This document shows positions 47,427 through 61,465 of a stretch of DNA of 64,000 bases, in pieces (position 1 is the stretch's first letter; every line of letters starts with the position of its first letter). Under the pieces are notes generated by a model. That model was not told the DNA's origin. It saw only the letters and a program-made list of their open reading frames with translations, and made no database searches. Source of the DNA: Dirofilaria immitis (Eukaryota > Nematoda > Chromadorea > Rhabditida > Onchocercidae); contig JAKNDB010000092.1 in assembly GCA_024305405.1 (NCBI GenBank), positions 1,076,001-1,140,000 on the forward strand, given 5' to 3'. The translations under genes were made by a program, and so were the position numbers.

Positions 47427-48786
47427 TAAGGTCCATCGCTTTTCTCAGATAAGGTAAAAATAATTTACGAGTATTTGAAGTGCCTATCTTCAACAGAACA
47501 CCTTTGATTTCTGATTTGGAACTTTATAATATATAGCTTAATAAAAGCTTTCGGCCTTCCATCCGCATTCAGTGGCGATCAACCAATTGAAAATGACTGA
47601 CTTTTGACTTCAACTATTCCTTGCTATCAATAAGGAAATATTCTGTCCCTTTTACATTATATGATATACTTGAGCCAAAAATTTTGTTGGCTATGTTGAT
47701 CCTATCCCACCGTTCCTTCTATTCACTTAGGAATATTAGGAAAAATTAAAAATTGGAGAAGTTAAAAGTCGAAAATGAATTTAGGTCGATAAATACAAAA
47801 GTTGATCTTTTTCAATTGATCATTTATAGATGAAAGATTGAAATTAAAAGTTTTCATTTATTCAAGAATACCAGGTTGGTTTGAAAAGTCAAAGGTTAAG
47901 AGTCATAAATGAATTTACACTCATTCAACAAGTAATTAATTAGCTCTAAATTTGTTCAAAATATGAAAATAATGAAAAAAATATGCAATAAATAAAGTTA
48001 ACAAAATATCTTAACAAGGTAAGAAAAACATGCAGCAAATAAAATTGGAAAAGCATGCAGTAAGTAAATGCAATCTCACAATGCATGCAGAAAATAAAGC
48101 TAGCAAGAAATAAGTAATTATAAAATCTCGTTTATCTCGATAATTTACTTAATTTTTCACTCTAAAAATTTATTGAACTTAAAATCCTAATTAATTTCTA
48201 GATGTATTCTGAAATTAGCCACAAGTGGATATGTTCAAATTTCAAGCGGTTGTTTCTCGAAATACCTCAAATATTGTAGTTTTTAAATTTTTGAGTAGTT
48301 ATTTAGTTGACTAACTCGTAAAATTTGACGATTTTATGCGTCAACTTTTTTATGAGATTAAAGATTAGTGCTAGGAACTACTGGAGAAAGTATTCTTTTA
48401 TATACATTTAAGTATTTCTATGTATTGCAATAGTGCATGCAACATTTAAAATGCATGCTTCTTATTTCGAAATGCATGCAACAAGATCCATCAAAAGTTA
48501 CTTAAATTTAATTATCGATTTTTGCAAAGAAAAGCAGAAACTATTTGAAACATTTTCTACGAATAATATTGTAATCGTTATACGTTCACTAATTACAAAA
48601 GAAATGAAATATAGTTAAATTATTTGATCACTAAATGAATAGATATGCGAAAATGAATATAATTAAATTCATTTATTGATTATTCGAAAAAAATATTTTT
48701 AAAAATTTATCCATTAAGTTGAAAAAATAAAAATATAATAAATATTTAAAAATATGTATGCCAAAATAATAAAATATTAATTTTAG
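47427..48786. other. Intergenic region with GCATGC-rich patches
   Basis: No exon supported. GCATGC/ATGCATGC palindromes cluster at about 48030-48100 (three spaced units of CATGCAG followed by AATAAA-like sequence) and at 48434-48485 (three more). The 61-codon frame across the second cluster is a repeat artefact. Confidence 0.45.
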
Positions 48787-49051
48787 CATGGTCGTAGTAA
48801 AGCAGAACGTTTTCTACGATATATTTTTAGACGACAACCATGTACGATAATATTAATCATGCAAATAATTATTCTAATCTCATTTATTGTTATTAGCATT
48901 GCTCAAATTCATAATAATGCTAATCTTAATGTTTGTTTATTCTCTTCCTTTTCATTAATTTAAAAATTACAATTCAATTTTTTAAAATACATCGTTGGTA
49001 TGCTACTTGCTTGCATAAAATCACTTTTGCCAAATAGAAACATAATTTAAA

Positions 49052-49134
<83 letters not shown>

Positions 49135-52100
49135 CATTATTATTATACAATTAATAATTAGTTTAATTAATGTGCGATCAATTTTATTATGGCCAATTTA
49201 AAATTTGGTACTGAATTATTGTTTTTTAAACACAATATTCTTATTTATTTTGATTGTATAAAATAGTTTTCTATGATAAGATTATAATTATAATAAATTA
49301 TAATTATTCCTGTGCATATTAATTTTTTTAGCATGTATAAATGTGTTTATGCAAATTTCCACATTCTACCATCAACAATTTACAGAAATAATATTATTTT
49401 TGATATACGCACTTATCATTCACATTTTTTCGACTTTTTCACTTATGTTTTTAGCTCACATATTTTTTTCTTGTCTTATTTTACATGATAATCATAAAGA
49501 AAAGTAACCAAGACAAATCGTGATTGTATAATTTATTCATTTTTAGAACGATTACTTACGATTAATTCATGAGAATAATATATTAGCTCAATATGTGAAT
49601 TTTTCAAATTTTTTCTCATGCAGATATCATCCACCTGCTAAATATGATGCTGTAAGAATAAAATTAATTTCAAATTTTTTTTTTTACAATCCTAATTTAT
49701 ATCAAATAATTATTTTCATTTGTAATTTTTTCATGCAAAATTTTATGATAATCGTTTTGTTTAATCAAGACAGGAAATTTCTATTACACCATGCTTAATT
49801 CACGTAAAATTTTCTAGTAAGCTACGCTATAATCCAATTAGGTTAACAAAATTTTCCGAATATCAATATATCTTTTTTATTCGTATAAATTTACATAAGG
49901 AAAGCAAAATAATTCACCTTATTTTAAGGAAAATATATTTTTATTGCAAATTATCCTTTCTCTATTAATTTTACAAATTTGAAATAAATTAATTTAAAAA
50001 TAATTAATTAATTAATTATTTCTGTTGAATATAGCAAAAATTTAAGGATATTTATATTGCTTAAAAACGTCAAAAAAATAATTTCAAGAATTTCGAAATA
50101 ATTTTTAAAATAAAAATTATCTCGAGAAAAAAAAATTTTGGTAACTTCTTTTTTTATAGTCACAATGTGGATGGGCAAGTGATGAATCGGCTTTTATTAC
50201 AAGAATTTATCGACAACGTATAGGTATTTACAAATGCGCTCCAAAATTTGAAATGGTTCTGTTTAATTTTAATTATATTACAAACTTTCAGTAATTTTCT
50301 TGTTTCGTTAATTCAATTCGTCATTCTTTAATTATCTTAAAATCAAATTTATTATTTTGAAACTTCTTCAGTTACCTTAATATAAACTTTATCAGTACGA
50401 GTAACTTTTTGTAGAATAAAAAAGATCAATGAATGGTATAGATGATATGAAATCTAAAAAATCAATAAAAATTGTTAAATATTTCGTATCGTATAAGATC
50501 TGAACTAATTAAAACTGCCTTCATTTTCATTCATATTAAATTAATCATTTTTTGCAATATATTAATAAATCCATAGATTCTGAGATAATCCAAAGATTTC
50601 GCCTTGCTATCTTTATTAATCAAGTTTTATTATTACAGATCTTAGATAATCTGCCATTTTCATCAGGATTTAGATCTCATATCATTTGTAACAGTCATTA
50701 ATTTAATCAATTAGATCCCATATGATCAGAAATATTCAACAATTTTTAACCATTTAGATTTTATATCTATTTTGTATCATCTGTCATATTCACTAATTTA
50801 ATTAATTTAGATTCCATGTGACCTGAAATATCCAGCATCATATAAATATTGGCAAAACGTGTTGAAAAGCTTAAATATTATAATATTAAATACAAATAAT
50901 TCTATAAACGAATATCGTCCTTGTCCTGGCATTTTTAATAATACTATCGGCAAGTATGGCATGTCACCACAAACTCCAATTTTAGTATGGATTTCATGTA
51001 CCTATTAAAAATTTATCGATCTAAATTGATCAGTTTCATACTATTTAAATAGAATCTTATTTAATTCCTTTCATATCTTCTGAACTTATATTAAGATGAA
51101 TTGAAAAAATCAAAAATTGAATATAAAAGAAATTGAAAAGTAACAATTAATGACGAACTAATAATTTCTCCTAATTAATCATATCTTTAAATTTTCTAAT
51201 AAATATTTAAATTTCTAGAATATATTGGAAAAAATTTGAAGAAAAAAAACTTTCAGGCACCAAGAATCAAAAATATAAATCCAATCGAGAATACACTTAT
51301 ACTTCGTCCAAAAGATTTTATTATGCGTTGTCCGATTTGTATGATTAATAGCAAATTTTCGTCGTAAGCTTATCGAGAAATCTAATCATCTTTAATACAA
51401 TTTTTCTTTTTTTTAAGATTGCATATATATATATACCGGATATGATCGGGAATCAATTACAGGAAAAATTTTCACGAAATTAATTGTTAGAATTTTTTTG
51501 GTTTCTTTCGAAGTATCCTTCACTTTTATCTATATTTTAATTTTCAAAAAATGATTAAACAATCCTGATAAATTAAACTTAACGATATGAAATTCATGTG
51601 CCAGAAAATATTGATATTTTGATAAAATTGCCCCAACACATGAATAATCATTATCTTTTTCTATGGGAAGATTGATTATCTCTGCATTCCAATTAATAAA
51701 AAATAAGACGTTGGAATCTTTTGAATTGCTTAACTGTTAAACGAGTTTAGCCAGTTCATGAAGATGTCTGAAATTTTCCCAAAATTTTTAATTTTTGGAA
51801 ATAGTGAAATTCAATGAGTTTTTAGTTCAAGCTCAATTTTTTCAAAACTCAGTAGAAAATTTGCACATCTTAGAAATATCGTACTTTATTCATTGTTAAT
51901 TATATGCAAAAGGAAATTTAAATTTTATTATATTACTATTATTAATCATTGATTAATAATAGTAAAATAAATTTCCATCTCAAATGAGTATTTATAGTTG
52001 AAATGCAACCAAAAACTTTAAAATAATGGATAAACTACAATTTTTACTTTGAGCAAATATTTATATTTGAAATTTAATTAAAAATTTTATTAACAGTAGA

Positions 52101-52478
52101 TAAATTATGAATTTTTTTTACCTTAAACAGCATTTATGATGCCATTAAAATTTTAAACATCACTTGAATTAGTTGTCACATTTTTTCTTATTTTAAAAGA
52201 TAGATGATAGGAAGGAAATAATAACATTATTAACTAAGCCATAAATACATTTCGATTAAATGTATTCCTAGAAACAGGAATATGCGAAAAATTATTGTGC
52301 TCGAGGCATTAGAACACTAAAAGAAGGTTGGCCACAATATGCGATGTTCTGTGACGAGACTGAAAATCATCCATTTCAAGAATTTTGCAATATTCATGAT
52401 GCTGTCATGAATAAAATAAATGATATCACAGCACCTGTTATCGATAGCGAAGCGGATTATCACCAAGATTCTGATTAA
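48787..52478 (+). CDS. Unrecognised multi-exon protein, probably secreted or type II membrane
   Basis: Candidate exons, each behind a good acceptor: 48787 on (KAERFLRYIFRRQPCTIILI then MQIIILISFIVISIAQIHNN), 49623-49652 (YHPPAKYDA), 50161-50225 (SQCGWASDESAFITRIYRQR), about 50838-50987 (SYKYWQNVLKSLN, then INEYRPCPGIFNNTIGKYGM), 51257-51366 (RPKDFIMRCPICMINSKFSS) and 52276-52478 (EYAKNYCARGIRTLKEGWPQ, YAMFCDETENHPFQEFCNIH), ending at TAA. The first exon has a basic stretch before a hydrophobic segment, as in a type II membrane anchor or signal peptide. Cysteines and an N-glycosylation sequon (FNNT) suit an extracellular location. The 49652/50161 and 50987/51257 joins are in phase; the first and last joins are not, so either small exons or bases are missing. 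I do not recognise the family. A glycan-processing or matrix protein is possible but unsupported. Confidence 0.5.
49052..49146. repeat. (ATT)n microsatellite
   Basis: About 95 bp of ATT repeats with one interruption (ATC, near 49135). It lies in what would be the first intron of the unrecognised gene. Confidence 0.95.
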
Positions 52479-54700
52479 TCATCTTATCAGCAAATGAAAC
52501 AAGTTAATCATCATAATTTTATATCTATATATAAGTTAGCTATGCCAAACATACAGAAATATGCGAGTATCATACTTGTTAACGCAAAATTTTATTTTCT
52601 ATTTTATTGTGAATTTAAATATTATGTAATTTCTCCTTTGATTTAGATCAAATACTTATTTATTTCATCTTTGATATTTATTAATTGATTGATCTAAATT
52701 TGTGTGATTGTAATTGACATACTATTAAGATTGTCAGTATTAGCTTAAAGATCATTAAATAATTAATAGCTTAAATAGTTTACTCATGAGTTTTACTATT
52801 AATTAGACCGATTTATTTCAAAAATTCGTTTTTTTAATTTAAATAGTATATATTAAATCTATTTATTAACCTAGTATGATTGATTAAAAATTCATGAGAT
52901 CATTTTACATTCAGCCTATTAGTATTATTATCATTAACTATCATCATTTACTCATTTTGAAATTACTATTTCGGCATAAAATTATTTATATTTCCAATTA
53001 TTTGAAATATGAAATATATTTCCAATTACTGAATGAGCAAAAATCTAAATGCATGCATTAATTATTGTTATTTATTCACTTTGAAATTACTATTTCTAAT
53101 ATATTTATTTGTATTTTCAATTACTTAAAATATATTATTAACAATGCAGAAGTTGTATTTCGATGAATTTAAATCATGCTTTATCATTTCAACTAGTTTA
53201 TTTTGTCAGGAAAACATTCTCGGTAAAATTATAGAATTTACCGAATTTAAATTTTAGTGTTACTCTTTAAATGATACCATATTCGTGTATTTATAATCAT
53301 ATTTGTTACTTATAAATTCAAATATTGCTTGTAAATATAAATATTAATTTATTTAAAGTATTCCTCACAGTACTTTATATGAAATAAAATCATAAAACTA
53401 TTCTTGGAATCCAAATATCTCGATGATATAATAATTTTTAACATTTAAATCCAGTCTATCGTGACGTCAAATTTTTAGTTAAGGTTTTTCAGATTTTAAT
53501 TCCTACTAATTTTTCGAGAATTTATTTCTTTCATAATTTCTTAATTCAAATTAAAAAACATAATAATAATAAAAAGTATAGTCAAACAGAACTATATTGA
53601 TGTAATAGAATAATTACTATTTTACTGGTACGATAAAATTGTATTTAAAAACTATCAGATTTTTGCATTCTAATTGGAGCGATAAAATTAACGATGCTTT
53701 AAAAAGTAGATTTATAGATTTGCAATAATTTCTTTCATTCTTTTTTCATTAAAATAGAATAAACGAACGGCTTCTTTAAATTTTAATTTGAAATCAGTAA
53801 ATAAATAGAAATATAATACTACAATTCATATTGATAGATATCATTCAGAAAGAATAATTTTAATTGAATGAATAAATGGCTGGAGATATTGGAGAAAGAT
53901 TTTCTGTATCCAGTTAAATTTACCTAAAATAATCAGATTACTTTTGCACAACGTTGCAATCAGACAGTGCATATCATCTAATCATTAATAAGATGATTTG
54001 TAGTATTTCAAAGAAATTTTTGTTTTAAAGTAAACATTTGTATTAACTTAGAAATCGAATTCATTTTTAATACAAAATTAATATCATTTGGAAATTCATG
54101 GTAGCGAGTTAACGAATACGAATCAATATTTATATCAACTATGAGGATGGTACCAATGTTTTCGCAATGTTTCATTTAAAGTAATCTATTCCCATTGAAT
54201 TTTAGCAAATCGTTTCTATTAACTGTGGAAACGTAAATTGTGAAATTTATTTCTTCTACTAGTGATGAATTGAAATTCAAGGTTTGTGTGGTCGGGTTGA
54301 GGGGTCGGAGAGTAGAGGATGGTTGTTAAAATTCTTTTTCTTAGTGCAATTCTAATGTGGGAAATAGGTGCTTAGTTTAGAAACTGCATTTTTAAAAATT
54401 ACGATGTATGATAATGTATAAGAGAAAATTTCTTTATTCAAGTGTTTTTTTTTTTCGAATAATGACAAAGTACTACGATCTCCAGATATTAACCTTTAAT
54501 CATCCGAAAATTTAGCAAGCTTGGTTTTTAAATCTGCTGCAATGACTGATATTTGAAATTTTTATGATGTAGAAAATTGTAGAGATTGATATTGTTGTAG
54601 ATGACAGTTGAAGGATGCGAGTATTTTCTTTGATTGCTTTGTAAGTCTTTTTCTTTCTTTTTTAGATAGCAGATTATATTGTTTGAAATTTGCAGAAAAC
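52479..54700. other. Intergenic A+T-rich region
   Basis: No supported exon between the unrecognised gene and prp-6. The sequence is close to uniform A+T-rich, with a less A+T-rich patch at about 54280-54330. The prp-6 5' acceptor (ATTTGCAG) ends at 54695. Confidence 0.45.
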
Positions 54701-57700
54701 ATGACAACGGTAACTATCCCGGGTTCTCTCGTAAACAAGCGAAAAAACATTTTCTGGGCATGCCTGCACCAGCGGGCTACGTCGCAGGTGTTGGTCGTGG
54801 TGCAACTGGTTTTACCACACGTTCTGATATCGGACCGGCTCGTGACAGTACCGATTTACCGGAGTTACCCCGGCTGGTCCAACAAAAAGGCTCGCGAAGA
54901 TGATGATGATAAGAAAGATGACAATGAAGATTTGAATGATTCTAACTATGATGAGGTTGAGTTAACTGCTTTTCTTATTGGATCATAAAAGACGTTGTAA
55001 TTGAAGCCGGAGTGCTAATAATTAGTTTTACTCAAAATTCATCTAAAAATATTTGGGCGAGTTATTTACTTAGTTAGCTGATATTATTTGCAATAAATTT
55101 ATTATTTGCAATAAATTTTTATTAGGTTTTATTTGCAATAAATTTTTATTAGTTTTGATTTATTAGATTTTTTGTTCAAATCGAAATTTCAGTTCGAAGG
55201 TTATGGCGGAAGCTTATTCTCGAAAGACCCTTATGATAAAGATGATGAAGAAGCAGATGAAATCTACAGTGCTGTTGATTCGCGGATTGACGAACGTCGG
55301 AAAGAATACAGGTAAGTTTGTTTATTAATTGATATTTGTTAAGGTTCAATAATCACTTTTTTGGTGAACTACTGCTGTCTCATTTAGAGAAAAGAAATAT
55401 AAGGAAGCGATCGAGAAATATCGTAAAGAACGGCCAAAAATTCAGCAAGAGTTTTCTGATTTGAAACGTCAGCTATCTAACGTGACGGAAGCAGAATGGT
55501 CAGCAATTCCGGAAGTTGGCGATATTCGAAATAAAGCGAAACGTAATCCACGAGCAGACAAGTATCTTTTCCAAGTTTTATTATGAGATTTTCTGAACGA
55601 TACGATTTTCATGTTTCTTTTTAATACTTCTTTTAACACATTGGTAGAAGCTTGCAAATAAGAATGGGAATTACTTAGCGAGATTCAGAAATCAGAAGCA
55701 ACGACTGTTCTTAATTTATTGTTATTTTAGGATTACTCCAGTGCCAGACTCGATCATTGCATCTGCAATGTCTTATGGTCAAATGAGTAGCCAGATGGAT
55801 ACTCGTATTCAGTCAGGTCTTCTAACACCAATGGGTTCTGGAATAACTTCAACATTCAATGGAATGACTTCTACGTATGGCAGTGGTTTTATGTCTTCAC
55901 TAAGCGGCATAAAAGTGGCTTATTAACGCCAGGTTGGAAAACCGGAATACATTCTGGTTCTTCATCATCTGCAGATCTTGATTTACGAAAGATTGGCCAA
56001 GCTAGGAATGCAATCATGGATATTAAGTTAAATCAGGTTCATTTATACAATTTATTTGGTTCACACTAGAATCATGTAATGGGAGTATTATATTTGTTTT
56101 AAGGATTCCATTTATTTTTGTACTTCATTGCTTGAAAAATATCGGAAATTTGTTTTACCATGATATCCTTTTCCTGTAATTTGTATGAATATCTCCAAGT
56201 TTTTATTATTTCTGCTGCATGATTGAATGCAGAAACGGTACGGATTGGAAAGTTTTTCTTGGTGATGAGAATGAAGGGAAGCGAAAAAAAGGTGGATTAG
56301 ACCAATTAAAAAAGATCCGATTCGAACGAAGTATATTTTATTAAATAAGGTTAGCTTTGTTATCTTTTTGTGCAATAAATTTTTTCATTCAGGTTTCGGA
56401 TTCCGTTACGGGACAGACAGTGGTGGATCCTAAAGGTTATCTAACAGATTTGCAATCAATGATACCGCAGTATGGTGGTGATATTAATGACATCAAAAAG
56501 CTCGTTTGCTTTTGAAATCAGTTCGAGAAACTAATCCACGTCATCCACCGGGTAAAATTTTCCTTTTTCCTAGTGTTTCCAGAAACATATTTCGAATCCT
56601 AATATAATAAAAATTAGCATTATTCTCTTGTTTTCTGTCAAGGGAATCAAATGCAATCGACACAAATCGAATTCCTACTTTATTTATGTCAGATATGTTT
56701 TATTCATCTAAAAATTGTATTTTGCTTTTCATATTGAAATTTTCAAATCAGTTTTATTCTAGCATGGATTGCTTCGGCACGCTTGGAAGAAGTGGTTGGA
56801 AAATTACAAGTAGCCCGTAATTTAATTATAGAAGGCTGTGATCGGAATCCGAAGAGTGAAGATTTGTGGCTAGAATCAGTTCGTTTGCATCCTCCGGATA
56901 CGGCGAAAGCTATTGGTATTGAAAACTCAGTTTAATTACATTTGAAGTCCTTTAAATTTATTTTTGAATTATTAACATAAAAAAACATTTTTTTAGTGGC
57001 CGCCGCCGTGCGTTCATTACCAAATTCGGTACGTATATGGATGAAAGCGGCTGAACTTGAAGAAGACTTGAAAGCAAAGAAAAAGTGTTTCGTAAAGCAC
57101 TGAGCAAATCCCAACTTCAGTCCGTTTATGGAAGGCAGCGGTGGAATTAGAAGAACCAGAAGATGCTAGAATTTTACTTACAAGAGCTGTGGAATGTTGC
57201 AGGTATGAAATTTCAGTGTTTTAGAAATCTTTAAATTTTAAATATTTTGAAAAAATAAAAGATTTTTAATATATTTTTATCTATATATTTTAGTACTTCA
57301 ACGGAGCTATGGCTAGCACTGGCACGTCTAGAAACGTATGAAAATGCGCGCCGTGTTCTAAACAGAGCTCGTGAGCATATCCCCACTGAGCGACAGATTT
57401 GGATTAGCGCTGCAAGATTGGAGGAAACGCGAGGACAAAGTGATATGGTTGATAGAATTATCGAAAGGGCTATTACTTCCTTGAAAGCGAATATGGTTGA
57501 AATCAATCGTGAACACTGGCTTAAAGATGCTGTTGATGCTGAAAAGGTAAAACAATTAATTTTTTCTTTTTTTCCTTTAGAGAAGAACAATTGATAAAGA
57601 AATCGTAATTGGGCAGTGAGTAGAATAATTTTTAGGCTAATTGCAAACTCACTTGCAAGCTATTATTTCGCATGTGCTTGGAATTGGTGTTGAAGAAGAA

Positions 57701-60284
57701 GATCGGAAACACACATGGATGGAAGATGCAGAATCGGTAATGTTCTACATTTTACGATTACTACTGCTTGAATTTCTCTACTGGAAAACATCAGAAAGAA
57801 CCAAAAAGTTACACCATTAAAATTTTATAAATTTAGCAGATACACCATTAAAATTTTATAAATTTAGCAGAAATTTAAAGATTTTAATTTATAGTTTGTT
57901 GCTCAAGAAGCACATGAATGTGCCCGTGCCGTCTATGCTCATGCTTTACTAGTATTTCCAACGAAGAAAGGTATCTGGTTTGCAGCAGCACACTTCGAAC
58001 GAAATCATGGTACTAGGTAAGTTTGTTTACAGCTTATATTGATATGTTTTAGTTTAAAAGACAAGGAATAGTCACAATGGCAAAACTTTTAGGAAAGCTA
58101 TGACCAATTACTGCAAAAAGCAGTGGAAAAGTGTCCAAAAGCGGAAACATTGTGGTTGATGTATGCAAAAAGTAAATGGTTGGCAGGTGATGTAAAAGTT
58201 TCTCGTGAAATTCTTGCAAGAGCTTTTCAGGTTATATTTTTTTGCTCATAGTACATATTAATAAAGTCTGCAATTATTTGTTCCTTGTCTTACATAAATT
58301 TAAGAGTTTTTGGTTAATATTATAATTATATAGAAAGTGACATTTGATTTCAGAATAATCCAAATTCGGAAGAAATTTGGATGGCAGCTGTAAAATTAGA
58401 ATCCGAAAATAACGAATTCCAAAGAGCTCGTAAACTGTTGGAAAAAGCTCGGGAAATTGCTCCTTCTCCGCGCATTTATCTTAAGTCTGTTAGGTATGCT
58501 AATTTAAGCTATCTGTAATTTATCATAAGACAAAAGTGAACCTATTTGTTTTTGTATCACATCTTACATGGACATATTTCCTGTCTATTCATTTTCATGT
58601 TTTTAGATAGAAACGTCACAAACATTCCGTAAATGAATTGTTTCCCATAAACTGAACGTTGTCTTTCTTACTTTATAAATTTTATTTATAAAGTGGGTAC
58701 AATATCAGATAAATTGTGGTTGTGAAAGTGATGTTCGCTCTTTCTAATTTCAGATTAGAGTGGTGTTTGAAAGATTTAATTGCTGCTAAGAAGCTTTTGA
58801 TGGAAGCACTGGAACAATTTCCAGAAACACCGAAGTTATATCTTATGATGGGTCAGATTCTTCAGCAAGAAAAGAATTATACTGAAGCACGTCGGTATTT
58901 CTCCGATGGTGTAGGCTTTTTAGCTTTCTTTTATTTTTTTCAATTTGTGACTTTATGATATCTGTTTTTGTTCCATATTATCTTTTTGGGCTTTTTTTAG
59001 GTTAAACATTGTCCTACCTTTATTCCACTTTGGATTTGGTTGAGCCGTTTAGAGGAATCACAAAATCAGACAATAAAAGCTAGATCTGATTTGGAAAAAG
59101 CACGTTTACGTAATCCGAAAAATTCGGAACTCTGGTAAGTTCTATTTTTTGTTCGAAGTACATAATTGATTTTAGGGATTGCTATTTGTTCCTAAAATAT
59201 AAAAAGAATTATAAGTCAGTAAAGCATAAATGGAATATTTTTAATAAATTTTTAGGTTAGAAGCCATACGGATCGAAGCACGAGCCGGTTTAAAAGAACT
59301 TGCACAAGAAAGATTGGCTCGAGCTTTGCAAGAATGTGAGCATTCAGGTAATCTTAAATTTCTTATCATGTTTCTCTTAGGTTTCTGATTTCTTAGTTAT
59401 AGTTTTTTTCTTAGTTATAGTTTTAACAATCCTTTCTTAGAATAGATTTCAATTCAATCCCTTCTAATCATTTTGCTTACATTTTTATATGTTGTCTTAA
59501 TTTTGAATGACCATCAAAGGAAATTTCTGCGTTTTTTGGATTTTTATTCATGATTTTCTGGAAAATCATAGGAAACAAAGAATACATCAGATACGGTAAT
59601 TTAGATTTAGTTATAAAAGCGACTGAAGTTCAAAGTTGCAGGACGTTTATGGGCAGAAGCAATTTTCATGGAAGAGCGCCATGGTCGACGTACAAAATCA
59701 GTTGATGCTTTAAAGAAGTGTGAACATAATGCCGATGTTTTATTAGCTGTAGCAAAGCTGTTTTGGACAGAACGGAAAATCAGGAAGGCACGTGAATGGT
59801 TCCAACGCACTGTAAAAATTGATCCTGATTTTGGTGATGCTTGGGCGTTCTTCTACAAATTCGAACTATTGCATGGGTCACAAGTAAGTCAAAGATAACG
59901 TATCTTTATTTCACACTGACTTGGGAATTATTGCTTGGTTGTATCCGGTAGGATTGCTTTATCGCTGGGCGAAGTTTTACATAACTGGTCCGATAATTTT
60001 GTTGTTAAGAACATCTAAAAGTTTGGCAATGCTCACTTTAAAACTACGAAAGATATATTTTATATTATATAGTTGGATGTTGAATTCTCCAAAATCCTTT
60101 GGATTTGGAAGCTATTTCTCCTTCTTTTAAGGAAGAACAAGAACTGGTGAAGAAAAAATGCTTGCAAGCTGAGCCGCGTCACGGTGAACTCTGGCAACAA
60201 GTTTCAAAAGATGTGGAAAATTGGCGTAAAAGAACAGACGAGATTCTAGCTGAACTTGCTGAGAAACTGGAAATGCCGAGATAA
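54701..60284 (+). CDS. prp-6: Pre-mRNA splicing factor PRP6 (PRPF6), U4/U6.U5 tri-snRNP
   Basis: The ATG at 54701 follows an acceptor by five bases, a trans-splicing layout. The PRP1 N-terminal domain is clear: [51 protein letters not shown], then [20 protein letters not shown]. The linker has [15 protein letters not shown] and [25 protein letters not shown]-like repeats then run to the end: [60 protein letters not shown] and NHGTR segments, [62 protein letters not shown]6 bridges U5 and U4/U6 snRNPs in the tri-snRNP. The length (over 900 residues) fits the family. Nine one-base frame breaks occur (54742, 54868, 54884, 55911, 56495, 57080, 57106, 57656, 58093), almost all in homopolymers; the conserved protein resumes after each. 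Introns are GT-AG throughout. AATAAA is at 60475. Confidence 0.95.
57810..57871. repeat. Perfect 31 bp tandem duplication in a prp-6 intron
   Basis: Two exact adjacent copies (57810-57840 and 57841-57871), starting TACACCATTAAAATTTTATA. The intron lies just before the exon that starts at about 57895. Confidence 0.95.
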
Positions 60285-61465
60285 TAATAACGCTGTGTAA
60301 ACTTTTATGATTACAATTTTGTAAATAAGTTATTGAATTTCTACAACACCAAATAGCACTTATTAAAATATTGGATGATTTCATAATATTTTGATCTTTT
60401 TGACTCTTCGTAGAATAGTTCAGTATTACTTTTCTTGAAAATACAGTAAAACCGCTTAATCCGTTAAATATTTAAATAAAGAGAAATCTGCTTCGTAATA
60501 ATATGATGGCGTGATGAAATTAGCATTTATTATTGACTTTTATTGCATTCCAATTCTACTAACAGTTTGACGTGTCTATTTAGTGTATTCTGATTTATTC
60601 GCGTGTTTTTCTATCGTTCTTTTTCTGTATTTAATTTCATTCCGCTTATGTATTACGTGATCTAGTTTGATATTAGATAAGACAAAATTAAATGAATTGA
60701 AGTTACGTATTGATTATTTTTAAACTTTAAACCAATTTCATTGGTACGAATTTTTGTAAATTTTGTTCGGAACTCTTTGAATAAAATTCATTTCGTTTGT
60801 GTTGGTAACTTGAAATATTTTATATTCTGTTATTATGCATCTGATAAATTATCTTCGTGTTTGTTTCTCATATATACTACATTTTTTTGATTTCATTAAA
60901 TAATACGATCATCCATACTATTCTCAGCTTTTTTATAATCAAAAACTTTTTTTTAATTCGATTGATCTTTGTTCAATAAAGCAGCTATATTTTCTCTTAT
61001 ACTGAAGTTTATTCTGTTACACATTACTTTTGTGAATTTACAGAAGTGAGTAATGAGTAGATAAGGCAAAATTTCTTTTCAGGACTCAAGTTTTTCATTT
61101 TTTTATTTTGGAATTAACCGTCTAATGTGCTGGAGTGTCGAAGAATTCCGAAGTATTTATTTATTAACGAAACAAGTTACTTATTCTGTGTCATGTGTAG
61201 ATTTTATTTAAAATTTCCCTTCGTTATCGCAGAATAAAATTCAGAAATGAATTTTTTAGTTCTTAACATTTAACCGAAATTGATTGGTTTGAAAATTACT
61301 AAAAATTACATTAGGAAGTACTATTTAATATTCATTGTTTTTCTCGATTATCATTAGGCTTATCCCTTGCTACGTTACAATTTATCTTAATTTCATATTG
61401 CAATCAGTTTTAAAACTGCCTCTTGTTATTTTGTAAATTTGATACAATAAAGTTGCAGATTTATT
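60285..61465. other. Intergenic region between prp-6 and mS40
   Basis: About 1.2 kb, A+T-rich. It holds probable prp-6 3' UTR sequence with AATAAA at 60475-60480 and several weaker variants. The spacing is too large for a typical nematode operon pair. The mS40 trans-splice acceptor (AAGTTGCAG) ends at 61458. Confidence 0.5.
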
